Positions 8,283 to 20,373 are shown, counted from the stretch's first letter. The stretch is DNA of 64,000 nucleotides from Pectobacterium betavasculorum (GCF_000749845.1 NZ_JQHM01000011.1:1-64000); one strand, 5' to 3'. Numbers and translations are program-made. Notes: a model not told the origin generated them from the letters alone.

Positions 8283-8834
8283 TTAACGCTCTGCCGCCAG
8301 CAGGCCGTAGAGAGCAGAGTCAGACACTTCGCCGTCTACGATCCAACGCTGCTTTAACAATCCTTCCTGCGTGAACCCCAGTCGTTCCAGCGATTTGGCT
8401 GAAGCCACATTACGCGGATCGATTTCGGCTTCTAACCGACTGAGACCTGCTGTTGCAAAGGCAAAATCCCGCAGGGCAGAAAGCGCCTCCGCCATATAGC
8501 CTTTTCCTTGCGCATTCGCCGCCAGACAGTAGCCGATCTCTGCACGTTTAGAGTCAATCTCAAGGTTGAATAGCACGCAGGTGCCGATCAGCTCGCCGCG
8601 CTCTTTGACTTCCAGACCCAGTTTCATGTATTGCCCGGCACACAGCGCGCTCCAGTATTCGTCAATCGCGTCATGCGCCTGTTCGATCTGTTGCCAGGGC
8701 GGATGATTCCAAAAACGCATGACGACCGGATCGGACATAAAGGCGAACAGCGCAGGGGCATCATCACGATAAAGCGGGCGCAGCAGCAGGCGAGGCGTCA
8801 GGATTGTGGTGGTTTCGGAAAATAGCGCAGTCAT
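8283..8834 (-). CDS. GNAT-family N-acetyltransferase (RimJ/RimL type)
   Basis: 183 aa from MTALFSETTT; an in-frame start 34 codons upstream is possible, but the family N-terminus (LTPRLLLRPL) follows the nearer ATG. GNAT fold: the acetyl-CoA binding motif is in the segment GYCLAANAQGKGYMAEAL (about residues 100-117). The C-terminal SAKSLERLGFTQEG motif is typical of RimJ/RimL-like acetyltransferases. Substrate is unknown; small molecules or protein N-termini are both possible. It is unrelated in function to the adjacent baeR as far as can be seen. Confidence 0.82.
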   Translation of the reverse strand: MTALFSETTTILTPRLLLRPLYRDDAPALFAFMSDPVVMRFWNHPPWQQIEQAHDAIDEYWSALCAGQYMKLGLEVKERGELIGTCVLFNLEIDSKRAEIGYCLAANAQGKGYMAEALSALRDFAFATAGLSRLEAEIDPRNVASAKSLERLGFTQEGLLKQRWIVDGEVSDSALYGLLAAER

Positions 8835-8957
8835 TATCGTGCAAGCCTCTTCTTCATTCTTGATAAAACACACTTGGAGGAAACCGGCCATGGGGTAGCG
8901 GTTGTCAGGATCGGGTCCGTTCAAAATGGGCTTCATAACATCATAAGTCGGTTGGAT

Positions 8958-9686
8958 TTATACCTCATTACAGGGCGCGGCTTCCCAGCGATAGCCGATG
9001 CCGTACACCGTGCGGATAAATGAAGTTTCTTCATCTAGCTGTTCCAGCTTGCGGCGCAGGTTTTTGATGTGGCTGTCGATGGTGCGATCGGTCACGACGC
9101 GATAATCGTCGTAGAGCTTATCCAGCAGCGCCTCGCGTGAAAACACCTTGCCCGGTTCGGTGGAAAGCGTCTTGAGCAGACGAAACTCCGCTGGCGTCAG
9201 GTCGAGGTTCTGCCCCAGATAGCTGGCCTGAAAGCCACTTTTATCAATCAACAGCGCCGTCTCGCTTTTCTCTGCGGCTTTCACGCCGTCGTTCTGCCAA
9301 CCGCAGCGGCGCAGTAGCGTTCTGACGCGCACGACGACTTCGCGCGGGCTGAAGGGTTTACAAATATAATCGTCAGCACCAATTTCCAGCCCCAGCAGGC
9401 GATCGATCTCTTCACTGCGGGCGGTGACCATGATAATCGGCACGTTGGAAAACTGGCGGATGGTGCGGCAGAGCGTCAGACCGTCGCAGCCCGGTAGCAT
9501 CAAATCCAGCAAAATGAGTGAGGGGGAATGCTGCCGCACCCACTCGACGACATCGTTGCCGTTAGGCAGCCAGTGTGTGGCGTAGTCTGCGGCCTGAAGG
9601 TAATCCACCAGCAGTTGCCCCAATTTGGGCTCATCTTCGACGATCAGAATAGGTGGCGCCATAGCGAAATCGGGTACGGTTGTCAT
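8958..9686 (-). CDS. baeR: Response regulator BaeR
   Basis: 242 aa OmpR/PhoB-type regulator, strongly similar to E. coli BaeR along its length. The receiver domain shows ILIVEDEP, the phospho-acceptor Asp in [10 protein letters not shown], and the switch Lys in [10 protein letters not shown]. The winged-helix domain has [11 protein letters not shown] and [16 protein letters not shown]. It activates mdtABCD and other envelope-stress genes when phosphorylated by BaeS. It is the last gene of the mdtABCD-baeSR run, 33 bp after baeS. Confidence 0.96.
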   Translation of the reverse strand: MTTVPDFAMAPPILIVEDEPKLGQLLVDYLQAADYATHWLPNGNDVVEWVRQHSPSLILLDLMLPGCDGLTLCRTIRQFSNVPIIMVTARSEEIDRLLGLEIGADDYICKPFSPREVVVRVRTLLRRCGWQNDGVKAAEKSETALLIDKSGFQASYLGQNLDLTPAEFRLLKTLSTEPGKVFSREALLDKLYDDYRVVTDRTIDSHIKNLRRKLEQLDEETSFIRTVYGIGYRWEAAPCNEV

Positions 9687-9719
9687 AGCTCTATTTATCT
9701 TTGGTTTTAGGAGTAGCTC

Positions 9720-11087
9720 TTAATCAGTTCCGTGCAAGGGAAGCTCGATGGTAATCATCACCCCCCCTAATGGCGAATGTTCAGCATACAGACGTCCGCT
9801 ATGTGCCTCAACGATATTATTGCAGATAGACAGTCCCAGACCGGAGCCGCCGCTGGCGCGGTTGCGCGAGCTTTCCGCACGGTAAAAGCGCTCGAAAATC
9901 AGCGTAAGCTGCTCGTCGGTGACGCCGGGCGCACTGTCCTGCCAGATAATGGCCCAGTGCTTATGCTGTTGAACAACGGTAATGGCCATCTGACCCTGTT
10001 CATCGGTGTAACGCAGGCTATTTTCCAGCAAATTATTAAATAACTGACTTAGCCGATCCGGGTCACCAAAAACGCCAGCCTGAGCCGGTAAATCGGTGGT
10101 GAGCACAATCTGCTTTTTCTGGAAACGTTCATGAAACGCGGCGATAGCAATATGCAGAATTTGCACGACGTCCACAGACGTTTTGCGGTAGGCCAGCGCC
10201 CCGCGGTCGGACAGCGTGAGCTGATGGAGATCGTCCACCAGCTTGGTGAGCGTTGCGACCTCCGACTGAAGCGAATGCAGAGAATGCGCGTCGGGCTTGC
10301 GCACGCCGTCCTGTAAGGCTTCCAGCTCGCCGCGCAGCACCGCCAGTGGCGTACGCAATTCGTGGGAGACATCGGCCATAAACGCCCGGCGGGACTGTTC
10401 GTTTTTTTCCAGCGTCTTGGCAAGCTGGTTGAAATCCTGCGCCAGCCTGCCCAGTTCGTCGTGTGAGCTTGCCGTTACCCGCGTACTGAAATCCCCTGAC
10501 GCCAGGCTGTGCATGCCGCTGACCAGCCGTTTGACGGGCGCGAGCAGGCCGCGTGCGGTCAGCCAGGTGGCGATAATGGCGAGCAGCGTTGAGAGGGCGA
10601 CAATCAGCCAACTGGTACGCTGTTGCTGTTGATCGAAACTGATGTCGGCGTGGCGTGTCAGGCGCTCAACGGGCGAGGCGACAACCCAGCCGACCGTTTG
10701 ATTCTGTACTCGAATGGGCTGAGAGGTACCTTCATTCGGGATCGGGGCCGGTGATCCGAACAATTTGCGTTTGCTTGCATCTAGCACCCAGATTCGTACC
10801 CGCCATCCTTGCATGCTGTTATCGGTATCGTTGTTCTGATCCATGGAGTGCAGCATTTTGAACACCAGACGCTCATTGTTACGCAGGAATGACCAATCTC
10901 CGTGTAGCTGATATTGCTCTGCCAGCGCATCGCGCAGTTGCGTAACCCGCTGTTCGTTGCCGCGCTTAATATAGTCGATAAAGCCGCGCTCGAAGCTGAC
11001 GCGTACGCCCCAGTGCATGGTGACCAGCACCAACATACAGGTCGCGAAAATGGCGAGAAACAGCTTGGCGGTGATTCCGAATTTCAT
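9720..11087 (-). CDS. baeS: Sensor histidine kinase BaeS
   Basis: 455-aa inner-membrane kinase of the envelope-stress system. It has an N-terminal membrane segment (about 7-27), a periplasmic region, and a second segment (about 160-182). A HAMP linker, the phospho-acceptor motif DVSHELRTPLAVL, an N box (LFNNLLENSLRYT) and a G2 box (GGSGLGLSIC) follow. Ribosome site GAGGTC precedes the ATG by a few bases. It starts 7 bp after the mdtD stop, so it is co-transcribed. Confidence 0.95.
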   Translation of the reverse strand: MKFGITAKLFLAIFATCMLVLVTMHWGVRVSFERGFIDYIKRGNEQRVTQLRDALAEQYQLHGDWSFLRNNERLVFKMLHSMDQNNDTDNSMQGWRVRIWVLDASKRKLFGSPAPIPNEGTSQPIRVQNQTVGWVVASPVERLTRHADISFDQQQQRTSWLIVALSTLLAIIATWLTARGLLAPVKRLVSGMHSLASGDFSTRVTASSHDELGRLAQDFNQLAKTLEKNEQSRRAFMADVSHELRTPLAVLRGELEALQDGVRKPDAHSLHSLQSEVATLTKLVDDLHQLTLSDRGALAYRKTSVDVVQILHIAIAAFHERFQKKQIVLTTDLPAQAGVFGDPDRLSQLFNNLLENSLRYTDEQGQMAITVVQQHKHWAIIWQDSAPGVTDEQLTLIFERFYRAESSRNRASGGSGLGLSICNNIVEAHSGRLYAEHSPLGGVMITIELPLHGTD

Positions 11088-11094
11088 AACGACC

Positions 11095-12492
11095 TCACGA
11101 TTTACGCGCTAGCGTTGACTGTTTTACGGTGTCCGGCGGAACACGATTAAAAATCAACGCTGGTAGGGCGATGATGGCGACCATACTGAGATAGGTGTAG
11201 AGAAATACCGTATGGGTTGCTCCACTTTCTGCCGCGATATGCGGTTGAGAGAATATGCCCAGCAGAATACCTGCGATGCTTACCCCCAGGCTGGTGGAGA
11301 GCTGCATGGTCATCGACAGCAGGCTATTGCCACCGCTGGCGAGGGAATCTGGCAGATCTTTCAGCGTCAGTGTGTTCATAGTGGAGAAGCGAATGGCGTT
11401 CACTGTACCGAGGAAGAACAGCACGATTGGGATCATCCAAATCCATTGCATAAGCGCGACCAGCGCAAACAGCGCGGTGACCAGTGCCAGCAATAACGTA
11501 GACGCAACCAGCACACTGCGGTAGCCGAACCGATTAACGATCTGTACCACAACGCGTTTTATTCCCATGCTGCCAAGCACCATTGGCACCATCATTAGCC
11601 CGGCATGAAACGGGGAAAACCCCATTCCTAACTGCAAGAACAGCGGTGTCATAAACGGCAACATACCGCTGCCGATACGCGCCAGAAGCCCACCTGTCAG
11701 GCCGATAGAAAAGGTATGGGTGTCGAACAGGCGTAGATTGAACAGCGCCCGTTCGTTACGACGCGCGTGCAGCCAGTAGCTCAATAGCGCGATGAGCCCG
11801 ATGGCAATCAGCGCGAAAATGGCAATCGGCGGAATGCCAAGGCTACGATTACCGTCCAGCGCTAGCGTCAGCGTCGCCATACCGACAGCCAGCCAAACGA
11901 AACCGCTGATATCGAAGCGCTGAGTTTGCATGGTGTAGTTTGGCATCAGGAACCAGGTTGCCAGCGCGCCGATAATACCAACCGGTAGATTGATAAGGAA
12001 AATCCAGTGCCAACTGGCATATTCCACCAGAAAACCGCCGAGCGCTGGCCCCAGTAATGGGCCGATCTGGCCGGGCAGCGTCACGAACGTCATCGCCGCC
12101 ATATACTGATCGCGTGGGACGATCTTCATCACCGTAAGTCGTCCTACCGGCACCATCATCGCGCCGCCGATACCCTGAATCACGCGTGAAATCAGCAACT
12201 CATCCAGCGTTTCCGAACGGGCGCACAGCAGCGACCCGAGCGTAAACAGCAGAATGGCGGCGAAAAAGATGTTCTTCACACCGATGCGATCGGCCAGCCA
12301 GCCGCTGGCGGGCAGCATTACCGCCACGGTCAACACATAGGAAACGATAACCGAATGCATATGCAGCGGGCTTTCATTCAGACTCGCGGCCATAGAAGGC
12401 AGCGCGGTATTCACGATGGTGGTATCCAGCGTCTGCATAAAAAAGCCAAAGGCAACAATCCAGAGCTGCCAGCGGACAGAGGCGGAATTCAT
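11095..12492 (-). CDS. mdtD: MFS transporter MdtD
   Basis: 465 aa from [10 protein letters not shown]; a start 24 codons upstream would put the N-terminus inside repeat-derived sequence and is not favoured. It is a 14-helix DHA2-type major facilitator, with the family signature [13 protein letters not shown] in helix 1 and [11 protein letters not shown] between helices 2 and 3. In E. coli it is encoded with MdtABC, has been linked to iron/citrate stress, and its export role is not firmly settled. Here the gap from mdtC (290 bp) is unusually large and holds a structured repeat. Confidence 0.9.
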   Translation of the reverse strand: MNSASVRWQLWIVAFGFFMQTLDTTIVNTALPSMAASLNESPLHMHSVIVSYVLTVAVMLPASGWLADRIGVKNIFFAAILLFTLGSLLCARSETLDELLISRVIQGIGGAMMVPVGRLTVMKIVPRDQYMAAMTFVTLPGQIGPLLGPALGGFLVEYASWHWIFLINLPVGIIGALATWFLMPNYTMQTQRFDISGFVWLAVGMATLTLALDGNRSLGIPPIAIFALIAIGLIALLSYWLHARRNERALFNLRLFDTHTFSIGLTGGLLARIGSGMLPFMTPLFLQLGMGFSPFHAGLMMVPMVLGSMGIKRVVVQIVNRFGYRSVLVASTLLLALVTALFALVALMQWIWMIPIVLFFLGTVNAIRFSTMNTLTLKDLPDSLASGGNSLLSMTMQLSTSLGVSIAGILLGIFSQPHIAAESGATHTVFLYTYLSMVAIIALPALIFNRVPPDTVKQSTLARKS

Positions 12493-12540
12493 TGTTGTTG
12501 CCCCTGGCGTAAAAAATTGTACTGAGGCGTAAGCTGGCTC

Positions 12541-12706
12541 ACGGGTGAGTGGCATGGACGCCACGAAAGACAGTGCCGCGCCGGGAGCGCGTCACTGGCG
12601 GCCCGTAAAGAGACTGCTTTCGGCGAAGGCACCGCGTAGCGGTACAATTTAGCGCCACAAGCCAGGGTTCCAAGGGCGACGGCGATTGAGCCGCCCTTGG
12701 TCGGGC
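12541..12706 (-). repeat. Structured dispersed intergenic repeat, copy 1
   Basis: Read on the minus strand, this 166-bp GC-rich stretch aligns with 33990-34154. Both have GCCCGAC at one end, the core GCTCAATCGCCG, a GCGGT-CCTTCG segment and GGCGTCCATGCC at the other end. It forms hairpins CAAGGGCG/CGCCCTTG (12671-12678, 12692-12699) and CAGTG/CACTG (12571-12575, 12593-12597). It sits between mdtC and mdtD, inside an otherwise tight operon, and could affect mdtD-baeSR expression. Confidence 0.75.
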
Positions 12707-12782
12707 GCGTTCGGGGCGCTACTAGAAAAATGGTGAAGCTTGAGCGCACGAAACCTCTCATGAAATAACATATTGATTATTA

Positions 12783-15700
12783 TCACGACAGTGACACATC
12801 CTTCTCCGGGGCTTTGCGCCGAATCGTCCTCAGCTTGTCGAAAAACAGATACACCACCGGGGTGGTATACAACGTGAGGATTTGGCTCATCAGTAACCCG
12901 CCAACAATCGTGATGCCTAGCGGTTGGCGCAGCTCGGCACCGTCTCCGCTGGTGAGTACCAGCGGCAAGGCGCCAAATAGCGCGGCTAAGGTGGTCATCA
13001 TAATCGGGCGGAAACGTAGCAGGCAGGCCTGAAAAATAGCGTCCTGTGCGCTCAGTTCTCCGCTGCGTTGCGCCACCAGCGCGAAATCCACCATCATGAT
13101 CGCGTTCTTCTTCACGATCCCAATCAACAACATAATGCCAATCAGCGCGACCAAACTAAAGGGTGCACCAAACCACTCCAGTGCCAGCAGTGCCCCCACG
13201 CCCGCCGAGGGTAGGGTGGATAGAATCGTCAACGGGTGTACATAGCTCTCATACAGCACGCCGAGCACGATATACACGGTGATGATCGCCGCCAGAATCA
13301 GTAACAGCTGGGAAGACTGCGATTGCTGGAACGCCTGTGCCGTGCCGGAGAACTGGCCGCGTACCGATGACGGCACGCCCAGCGACGTCATGGTTTTCTC
13401 TATAGCTGCCGTCGCGCTGGACAGATCGGTGCCTTCCGGCAGGTTAAAAGAGAGTGTCGAGGCGGCGGACAGCCCCTGATGGTTCACCGAGAGCGGTGCG
13501 TTAATCGGCTTCCAACTGGCGAAATAAGAAAGCGGGATAGGTTTGTTTTCACTATTTATTACGAACATCTTATCCAGCGAGCTGACATCCTGCGTATAAG
13601 CGTCATCGACCTCCATCACCACTTTGTATTGGTTTAACGGCTGGTAAATAGTCGAAATCTGACGTTGTCCGAAGGCGTTGTTAAGTAGCGCATTGGCGGC
13701 AGAGACGCTGATGCCGAGCTGCGCCATCGCATCACGATCGTAGGTTAGCGCCATTTCTGCGCCTTTATCCTGTTGATCGGAATTGACATCGGCCAGTTCA
13801 GGCAGTTTGCTGAAAGCCGCTCGGATCCTGGGTTCCCACGTGCGCAGCTCGCTCAGATCGTCAGAGAGCAGCGTGTACTGATAGCCTGCACTCGCTTCCC
13901 GTCCGCCAATGCGAATATCCTGAACTGGCATTAAAAACAGGTTCGCGCCGGGTTCTTTCGCCAGCTTGATGCGCAGGCGGCTGATCACCTGCTGGGCTGA
14001 AACATTGCGTTCGGAAAGGGGCTTAAGTGAGATAAACATCGAACCGCTGTTAGTGCGCGATCCGCCAGTGAAACCGTTAACGTTATCCACTGCCGGGTCA
14101 CTGCTGACAATGGTCATGAAGTTCTGGAGTTTCAGCGTCATGGCCTGAAAAGAAATACTCTGATCGGCCTGAATGAAGCCCATCAGCCTGCCCGTATCCT
14201 GTTCCGGGAAGAAGGTCTTTGGAATGCTGATATACAGCCAGACGTTGAGTGCGATGGTTCCCAGCAGGAGTAGTAAAACCCAGCGCGCATGATTGAGCAC
14301 CCACTTCAGCGAGCGTCCGTAACCTTGTTGCATGGCGAGCAATACGCGATTAAAACCCCGTGTGCGCGGCTGACTACGTTTGGGCACGGCACGCAGCAGT
14401 CGTGCACATAGCATTGGTGTCAGCGTCAGTGATATCAGCAGCGAAATCATGATCGCTACCGACAGCGTCACGGCGAATTCGCGGAATAGCCGCCCCGGCA
14501 AGCCGTCCATCAGCAGCAGCGGGATGAACACCGCTACCAGCGACAGACTCATGGATAAAACGGTGAACCCGACTTCTCGTACACCTTGCAGCGACGCCTG
14601 TAGCGGCTTCATTCCGGCTTCAATGTGGCGGGAAATATTCTCCAGCACCACGATAGCATCATCCACCACGAAACCGGTGGCAATGGTAAGCGCCATCAGT
14701 GACAGGTTGTTCAGGCTAAAGCCACACAGGTACATCGCAGCGAAAGTACCGATAAGCGATACGGGAACGGCCAGCGCCGGAATAGCCGTTGCTCGCCCGG
14801 AACGCAGGAACAGGAAGACGACCAGAATAACCAGTGCGACGGCAATAATCAGCGATTGCTCCACTTCCGCCAGCGAGGCGCGAATGGTGGGTGAACGATC
14901 CTGTGCGACATCCAACTGAATTTCGGCGGGCAGGCTGGCGCGCAGTTCCGGCATCGCGGCGCGGATATTGTCTACCGTGGTAATAATGTTGGCATCCGGT
15001 GCGCGACGAATCATCACCAGAATCGCGGGCTTCGAGTTTGCCATCCCGGCGTTGCGGGCATTTTGCACCGAATCTTCTACCGTCGCGACGTCGCTCAGGC
15101 GGACGGCGGCTCCGTTGTTGTAATGGATTATCAGCGGTGCGTAGGCATCGGCGGTTTTGAGCTCGTCGTTGGTTTGTATCTGCCAGCTTTTCTGACTATT
15201 TTCCACATTTCCCAGCGGCTGGCGCACGTTCGCCTGCGCGATGGCCTGGCGTACCTCATCAAGGGAAATGCCCTGATTAAAGAGCGCTACCGGATTCAGC
15301 GCGACGCGTACGGCGGGGAGCGAACTCCCGCCGATGGAGACATCGCCGACGCCTTCCATCTGAGAAATTTTCTGCGACAGTTGGGTCGAAGCAAAGTCGT
15401 ACAATTGCCCCTGACTGTAGGTGTCCGAAGTTAGCGTCAGGATCATGACGGGTGCATCGGACGGATTGACTTTGCGATAGGTAGGGCGGCTCGCCATGCC
15501 GGATGGCAGCAGATTCTGCGCCGCGTTGATCGCCGCCTGTACATCGCGCGCTGCACCGTTGATATCTTTGTCGAGGTCAAACACCAGGATGACACGTGTG
15601 CTGCCGAGTGAGCTGGTGGACGTCATCTCGCTGACGCCTGCGATCCGGCCGAGTGCCCGTTCCAGCGGTGTCGCGACGGCTGAAGCCATGGTTTCCGGCG

Positions 15701-15863
15701 AGGCACCGGCCAGCGAGGCGCTGACCGAGATCACAGGGAAATCCACCTGCGGCAGCGGAGACACCGGCAGCAGGCGAAAACCCAATACTCCGCAGAGTGC
15801 GATAGCCAGCGTCAGCAGCAGCGTGGCGACGGGGCGGTGGATGAACAGGGCGAAAAACTTCAC
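12783..15863 (-). CDS. mdtC: RND multidrug efflux pump subunit MdtC
   Basis: 1026 aa inner-membrane proton/drug antiporter, one of the two different RND subunits that assemble as MdtB2C trimers in E. coli. The N-terminus is [21 protein letters not shown]. Twelve-helix RND architecture is evident: two large periplasmic loops, proton-relay helix region [16 protein letters not shown] (about 393-408), and [15 protein letters not shown] in the second half. The start is GTG and overlaps the mdtB stop by 4 nt (GTGA), so translation is coupled. Confidence 0.95.
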   Translation of the reverse strand: MKFFALFIHRPVATLLLTLAIALCGVLGFRLLPVSPLPQVDFPVISVSASLAGASPETMASAVATPLERALGRIAGVSEMTSTSSLGSTRVILVFDLDKDINGAARDVQAAINAAQNLLPSGMASRPTYRKVNPSDAPVMILTLTSDTYSQGQLYDFASTQLSQKISQMEGVGDVSIGGSSLPAVRVALNPVALFNQGISLDEVRQAIAQANVRQPLGNVENSQKSWQIQTNDELKTADAYAPLIIHYNNGAAVRLSDVATVEDSVQNARNAGMANSKPAILVMIRRAPDANIITTVDNIRAAMPELRASLPAEIQLDVAQDRSPTIRASLAEVEQSLIIAVALVILVVFLFLRSGRATAIPALAVPVSLIGTFAAMYLCGFSLNNLSLMALTIATGFVVDDAIVVLENISRHIEAGMKPLQASLQGVREVGFTVLSMSLSLVAVFIPLLLMDGLPGRLFREFAVTLSVAIMISLLISLTLTPMLCARLLRAVPKRSQPRTRGFNRVLLAMQQGYGRSLKWVLNHARWVLLLLLGTIALNVWLYISIPKTFFPEQDTGRLMGFIQADQSISFQAMTLKLQNFMTIVSSDPAVDNVNGFTGGSRTNSGSMFISLKPLSERNVSAQQVISRLRIKLAKEPGANLFLMPVQDIRIGGREASAGYQYTLLSDDLSELRTWEPRIRAAFSKLPELADVNSDQQDKGAEMALTYDRDAMAQLGISVSAANALLNNAFGQRQISTIYQPLNQYKVVMEVDDAYTQDVSSLDKMFVINSENKPIPLSYFASWKPINAPLSVNHQGLSAASTLSFNLPEGTDLSSATAAIEKTMTSLGVPSSVRGQFSGTAQAFQQSQSSQLLLILAAIITVYIVLGVLYESYVHPLTILSTLPSAGVGALLALEWFGAPFSLVALIGIMLLIGIVKKNAIMMVDFALVAQRSGELSAQDAIFQACLLRFRPIMMTTLAALFGALPLVLTSGDGAELRQPLGITIVGGLLMSQILTLYTTPVVYLFFDKLRTIRRKAPEKDVSLS

Positions 15864-18800
15864 TCGGTTTCTTCCTCCTGACGCGCTAAACGGCGGAAGC
15901 GCGCCGCCAGGCGATCAAACAGCAGGTAAATCACCGGGGTGGTAAACAGCGTCAGAATCTGGCTCATGATCAGGCCACCGACCATACAAATACCCAGCGG
16001 CTGGCGCAGCTCTGCGCCGACGCCGGTACTCAGCATCAGCGGTAGCGCACTCAGCAATGCCGCCATGGTGGTCATCAAAATCGGTCGGAAACGCAGCAGG
16101 CAAGCCTGATAAATGGCGTCATACGGTTTCATGCCCTGTTCTCGCTCTGCCGCCAGTGCGAAGTCGATCATCATGATGGCGTTCTTCTTCACGATACCAA
16201 TAAGCAAGATGATCCCGATAATGGCGATCACATCCAGCTCGTTCCCCGCCATCATCAGAGCCAGTAGCGCGCCGACCCCCGCTGTTGGCAGCGTAGACAA
16301 GATCGTGATCGGATGGATAAAACTTTCGTACAGCACGCCGAGCACGATGTACATCGCAACAATTGCTGCGACGATGAGCCACACGGTGCTGCTTAGCGCC
16401 GATTGGAATGCCAGCGTGCTGCCCTGAAAACGGGTGGTGATATCCGCAGGCAGATTCATCTGCTGTTCGGCCTGAGTGATGGCATCAACCGCTTCGCCCA
16501 GTGCATAGCCGCTCGTGACGTTGAAAGAGATCGTTGTCGACGGGAATTGGTCGATATGGTTGATCGCCAGGGGCCCCTGACGCTCTTCAATGGTGGCAAT
16601 GCTGCTGAGCGGAATTGTGCCGCCGTCGCTGCTGATGAGGCGCACATCATTCAGCGCGTCCAGACCAGTGTTGTTGCTCGTATCGTGTTCCAGCACCACG
16701 CGGTACTGGCTCGCCTGTGTATAAATGGTGGAAACTAACCGCTGACCAAAGGCGTTGTACAGCGCGCTGTCAACCTGCGACATCGTAATGCCCAGACGGC
16801 TGGCGCTGTCGCGATTGACGTTGACATAGGCAACCGCCGCGCCGTCTTGCCAGTCGCTGCTGACATCCTCTAACTGCGGTAACTTTTTCAACTCAGTCAT
16901 CAGCTTCGGCACCCAGACGCTGAGTTCGTCCAGCGACATTGCCTGCAACGTAAACTGGTATTGCGTGCGGCTAATCTGAGTGTCGATGGTGAGATCCTGC
17001 ACGGGTTGCAGATACAGTTGGATGCCAGGAATCTGTGCCGTTTGCTGTTGCAAGCGACTGATGATCTCTGGAATACGTTCGCTACGTTCACTGAGCGGTT
17101 TCAGGTTGATTTGCAGTCGCCCACTGTTCAGCGCCGCGTTGGTGCCGTCAACGCCGATGAACGAGGACACGCTCTCCACCGTCGGATCCTTCATGATGAT
17201 AGATGCAACGCGCTGCTGGCGGTCGGCCATATTGCTGAACGAGACCGTCTGCGGAGCCTGAACCGTGCCCTGAATGATGCTGTTATCCTGTATCGGGAAG
17301 AAGCCTTTCGGGATCCAGATATAGAGCAGGATGGTCAGCAGCAGCGTACCTAGCGCGACGCTGAGCGTCAGCCACGGATGGTTCAGTACTTTACGCAGCC
17401 ACGTGCCGTAGGTATCAATCAGACGCGTGAAGAAACGCTCGCTGGCACGGGTAAAACGATTCTGTTTACGCAGCGACTGATGGCTCAGCATCCGGGCGCA
17501 CATCATGGGGGTGAGCGTGAGCGAAACGACGGCGGAAATCAGGATAGATATCGCCAGCGTGACGGCAAACTCGCGGAACAGGCGTCCAACGATATCGCCC
17601 ATAAACAGTAGTGGGATCAGCACAGCAATGAGGGAGAACGTCAGGGAAATAATGGTGAAGCCAATTTCTCCCGCGCCTTTCAGTGCCGCGTTAAGCGGTT
17701 TTTCCCCTTTTTCGATATAGCGGGTGATGTTTTCAATCACCACGATGGCATCATCCACCACGAAACCCGTGGCGATGGTGAGTGCCATCAGCGTCAGGTT
17801 ATTGATGGAAAAACCGAGAAAATACATGGCGGCAAAGGTACCAACCAGCGATAGCGGTACGGCAATACTTGGGATCAGCGTGGCAACAGCGTTACGCAAG
17901 AACAGGTAAATCACCATCACGACCAGTGCGATCGCCAGCAGTAGCTCAAACTGGACGTCTTTCACCGAGGCGCGAATGCTGGTGGTGCGGTCGGTCAGCG
18001 TGGCGACCTCAACGGAGTTCGGCAGGCTGGCTTTTAACGCGGGCAGCATCTTGTTAATGCTGTCCGTGGTTGTAATGACGTTGGCACCCGGCTGGCGCTG
18101 AACGTTGATAATGATCGCCTGCTGCCGATTTGCCCAGGCACCGAGATGAATATTCTCGGCGGCCTGCTCAATCGTTGCGACATCCTGAAGCCGCACCGGT
18201 GCGCCATTTTTCCACGCAACAATCAGCTTGCGATAGTCATCAACGGACTTCATCTGATCGTTGGCGGAAAGCGTCACCGAGCGCGTTGGACCATCCAGAC
18301 TACCCTTAGCGGAGTTCACGTTGGCAGCGGTAATCGCGGTGCGTATCGTTTCGCTGGTCAGGCCGTATGCGGCCAGCGCTGGCGCGTTCAGCCTTACCCG
18401 TACGGCCGGACGCTGGCCTCCGGCTAGCGACACTAGCCCGACACCCGCCACCTGCGAGATTTTCTGCGCGATGCGATTGTCCACCATGTCCTGCACCTGC
18501 GTCATCGACATGGCGCTGGAGGTGACGGCCAGCGTCATAATCGGCGGATCTGCCGGATTCACTTTGCTGTAGGTCGGTGGGTAGGGCAGGTCGTTTGGCA
18601 ACAGGTTGCTTGCTGCGTTGATAGCGGCCTGCACATCCTGTTCGGCGATGTCTAGCGATAGCTCAAGCTGGAACTGAAGCGTGATGACGGATGCGCCACC
18701 AGCGCTCTGCGTCGACATCTGTTTTAGCCCGGACATCTGACCAAACTGCCGCTCCAGCGGCGCGGTAATCGCCGAGGTCACCACGTCGGGGCTGGCACCG

Positions 18801-18982
18801 GGATAGAGCGTAATAACCTGTATCGTCGGGTAATCGACTTCAGGCAGGGCGGAAACTGGCAGCGCCCGATAGCCGATAATACCAGCCAGCAGAATGGCGA
18901 TCATCAGCAGCGTGGTCGCGACCGGTCGCAGAATAAACAGGCGCGATGGTCCGCCGCCGCTGGCTGGAACGTTGTCCTGCAT
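15860..18982 (-). CDS. mdtB: RND multidrug efflux pump subunit MdtB
   Basis: 1040 aa RND antiporter, full family length and collinear with E. coli MdtB. The N-terminal [19 protein letters not shown] enters the first membrane helix. The proton-relay helix [16 protein letters not shown] and the matching [15 protein letters not shown] are intact. It pairs with MdtC and is fed by adaptor MdtA and probably TolC. Its ATG overlaps the mdtA stop by one base (TGATG). Known E. coli substrates include bile salts and novobiocin; substrates in a plant pathogen may differ. Confidence 0.95.
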   Translation of the reverse strand: MQDNVPASGGGPSRLFILRPVATTLLMIAILLAGIIGYRALPVSALPEVDYPTIQVITLYPGASPDVVTSAITAPLERQFGQMSGLKQMSTQSAGGASVITLQFQLELSLDIAEQDVQAAINAASNLLPNDLPYPPTYSKVNPADPPIMTLAVTSSAMSMTQVQDMVDNRIAQKISQVAGVGLVSLAGGQRPAVRVRLNAPALAAYGLTSETIRTAITAANVNSAKGSLDGPTRSVTLSANDQMKSVDDYRKLIVAWKNGAPVRLQDVATIEQAAENIHLGAWANRQQAIIINVQRQPGANVITTTDSINKMLPALKASLPNSVEVATLTDRTTSIRASVKDVQFELLLAIALVVMVIYLFLRNAVATLIPSIAVPLSLVGTFAAMYFLGFSINNLTLMALTIATGFVVDDAIVVIENITRYIEKGEKPLNAALKGAGEIGFTIISLTFSLIAVLIPLLFMGDIVGRLFREFAVTLAISILISAVVSLTLTPMMCARMLSHQSLRKQNRFTRASERFFTRLIDTYGTWLRKVLNHPWLTLSVALGTLLLTILLYIWIPKGFFPIQDNSIIQGTVQAPQTVSFSNMADRQQRVASIIMKDPTVESVSSFIGVDGTNAALNSGRLQINLKPLSERSERIPEIISRLQQQTAQIPGIQLYLQPVQDLTIDTQISRTQYQFTLQAMSLDELSVWVPKLMTELKKLPQLEDVSSDWQDGAAVAYVNVNRDSASRLGITMSQVDSALYNAFGQRLVSTIYTQASQYRVVLEHDTSNNTGLDALNDVRLISSDGGTIPLSSIATIEERQGPLAINHIDQFPSTTISFNVTSGYALGEAVDAITQAEQQMNLPADITTRFQGSTLAFQSALSSTVWLIVAAIVAMYIVLGVLYESFIHPITILSTLPTAGVGALLALMMAGNELDVIAIIGIILLIGIVKKNAIMMIDFALAAEREQGMKPYDAIYQACLLRFRPILMTTMAALLSALPLMLSTGVGAELRQPLGICMVGGLIMSQILTLFTTPVIYLLFDRLAARFRRLARQEEETE

Positions 18983-20217
18983 CAGGATTTCTCCCCAGCG
19001 ATGGCGGGCGTTTTCTCCGTCAATGCTGAGGGCACGACTTCCACTTTTGTACCTTCGGTCAGGCGGTCGATGCCGTCAGTCACGACCTGAACATCGGCGT
19101 CCAGCCCGGCGGTAACGACAACCAACTGACCGTACTGGATGCTGGTAGTCACCTGACGCTTACTGACTTCATTTTTATCATTGAGAATCCAGACGAAGCG
19201 ACCTTCATTGCCCATTTGTACCGCTGCGGACGGCGCGACGACGGCATTTTTCAGTGTATCGACCTTCATGCGGATATTCACAAACTGGTTCGGGAACAGG
19301 GCATCGTCGAGATTGTCAAAACGCGCCTTGAGCTTGATCGTGCCCGTGGTGGTGTCGATCTGGTTATCCATGCTCAGCAGCATGCCCTGCGAGAGTTTCT
19401 TTTGATTGGCGCGGTCCCAGGCTTCCACCACCGGTGGTTGACCTGATTTTTGCGCACTTAGAATCGTGGAGATTTCCGCTTCCGGCAGGGTAAATACAAC
19501 ATCAATAGGGTACGTCTGCGTAAGCACGACAATCCCATTGGTGTCACCGCTGGTGATGTAATTCCCGATGTCGACCTGTTTTAAGCCGATCCGGCCGCTG
19601 ATAGGGGCGGTGATCTTACTGTAATCCAACTGGAGCTGTGCGCTGGCGACGGCACCTTCATCGGCTTTTAACGTGCCTTCCGCCTGACGAACGGCGGCGG
19701 TCTGCGAATCCAACTCCTGACGGGAGATCAGATTGGTTTTCACCAGTTGTTGATAGCGTGCTAAATCCTGTCGGGCGTTAGCCAGTGCAGCCTGATCTTT
19801 TGCCAACTGCCCCTGTGCCTGTGTTAACTCAACCTGAAAAGGACGCGGGTCGATTTCCGCCAGCAGGTCGCCAGCCTTAACCTGTTGCCCTTCCTGAAAG
19901 TGTAGCGCCATCAGTTGCCCGTTCACCCGGCTGCGTAGCGTCACGGTATTGGCCGCCGTCACGGTGCCTAAACCGGAGAGGTAATAAGGTACGGAGGCGG
20001 ATTGCGTCAGTGCGGCCTGCACTGGAGCCAGCGTGCGCATGGCAGCACGGCGTCCGCCGCCACTGCCACTGTTTCCCGAATGTGACGTACGGGCAGCGTG
20101 CTGTTCACTCGTGCCAGGGGTGACAGGCGTCATCTGGGTGAAATGTCGCCAGATCAGCACCGCAATGGCGATAACGGTGGCAAGTATCAGCAGGCCTCGG
20201 ATACGTTTGGCATTCAT
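18982..20217 (-). CDS. mdtA: RND efflux periplasmic adaptor MdtA
   Basis: 411 aa membrane-fusion protein. One N-terminal membrane helix (about residues 8-24) anchors it. After a Gly/Ser/Arg-rich linker (about 44-58) come the lipoyl halves ([23 protein letters not shown] and [14 protein letters not shown]) flanking an alpha-hairpin rich in Gln/Ala (about 130-190), then the beta-barrel. It bridges MdtBC to an outer-membrane channel. First gene of the operon, preceded by a long leader carrying a candidate BaeR box and an ERIC fragment. Confidence 0.94.
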   Translation of the reverse strand: MNAKRIRGLLILATVIAIAVLIWRHFTQMTPVTPGTSEQHAARTSHSGNSGSGGGRRAAMRTLAPVQAALTQSASVPYYLSGLGTVTAANTVTLRSRVNGQLMALHFQEGQQVKAGDLLAEIDPRPFQVELTQAQGQLAKDQAALANARQDLARYQQLVKTNLISRQELDSQTAAVRQAEGTLKADEGAVASAQLQLDYSKITAPISGRIGLKQVDIGNYITSGDTNGIVVLTQTYPIDVVFTLPEAEISTILSAQKSGQPPVVEAWDRANQKKLSQGMLLSMDNQIDTTTGTIKLKARFDNLDDALFPNQFVNIRMKVDTLKNAVVAPSAAVQMGNEGRFVWILNDKNEVSKRQVTTSIQYGQLVVVTAGLDADVQVVTDGIDRLTEGTKVEVVPSALTEKTPAIAGEKS

Positions 20218-20259
20218 AGTGATGGATTACTCTCTCCAGATTGCGTGTGAAGTACTCTC

Positions 20260-20295
20260 TACCCGTCATTCTTCACGCTGCATGTGCGTGGGTTG
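20260..20295. repeat. ERIC-like fragment in the mdtA leader
   Basis: The stretch beginning TACCCGTCATTCTTCACGCT matches the left end of the ERIC-like elements at 55603 and 59774 at most positions. The far end is not preserved, so it is a degenerate or truncated copy. It lies between the mdtA start and the candidate BaeR box, so it would be transcribed in the leader. Confidence 0.5.
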
Positions 20296-20355
20296 TCACT
20301 TCCGTACGTGATTGAACCAATGACCTTATGTTAGTAGTTTAAACAGTCGATACCG

Positions 20356-20373
20356 GACAAAAATGAAGGAAAT
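20356..20373 (-). promoter_or_regulatory. Candidate BaeR-binding site upstream of mdtA
   Basis: On the minus strand ATTTCCTTCATTTTTGTC agrees with the remembered BaeR consensus TTTTTCTCCATDATTGGC at about 13 of 18 positions. It lies about 140 bp before mdtA. BaeR control of mdtA is established in E. coli; the site here is inferred by eye. Confidence 0.4.

Noticed and set aside
14380-14919. 179-codon open frame on the plus strand
   Set aside because: It is antisense to mdtC, Ser/Thr/Arg-rich with no ribosome site or family match; a shadow of the RND gene.
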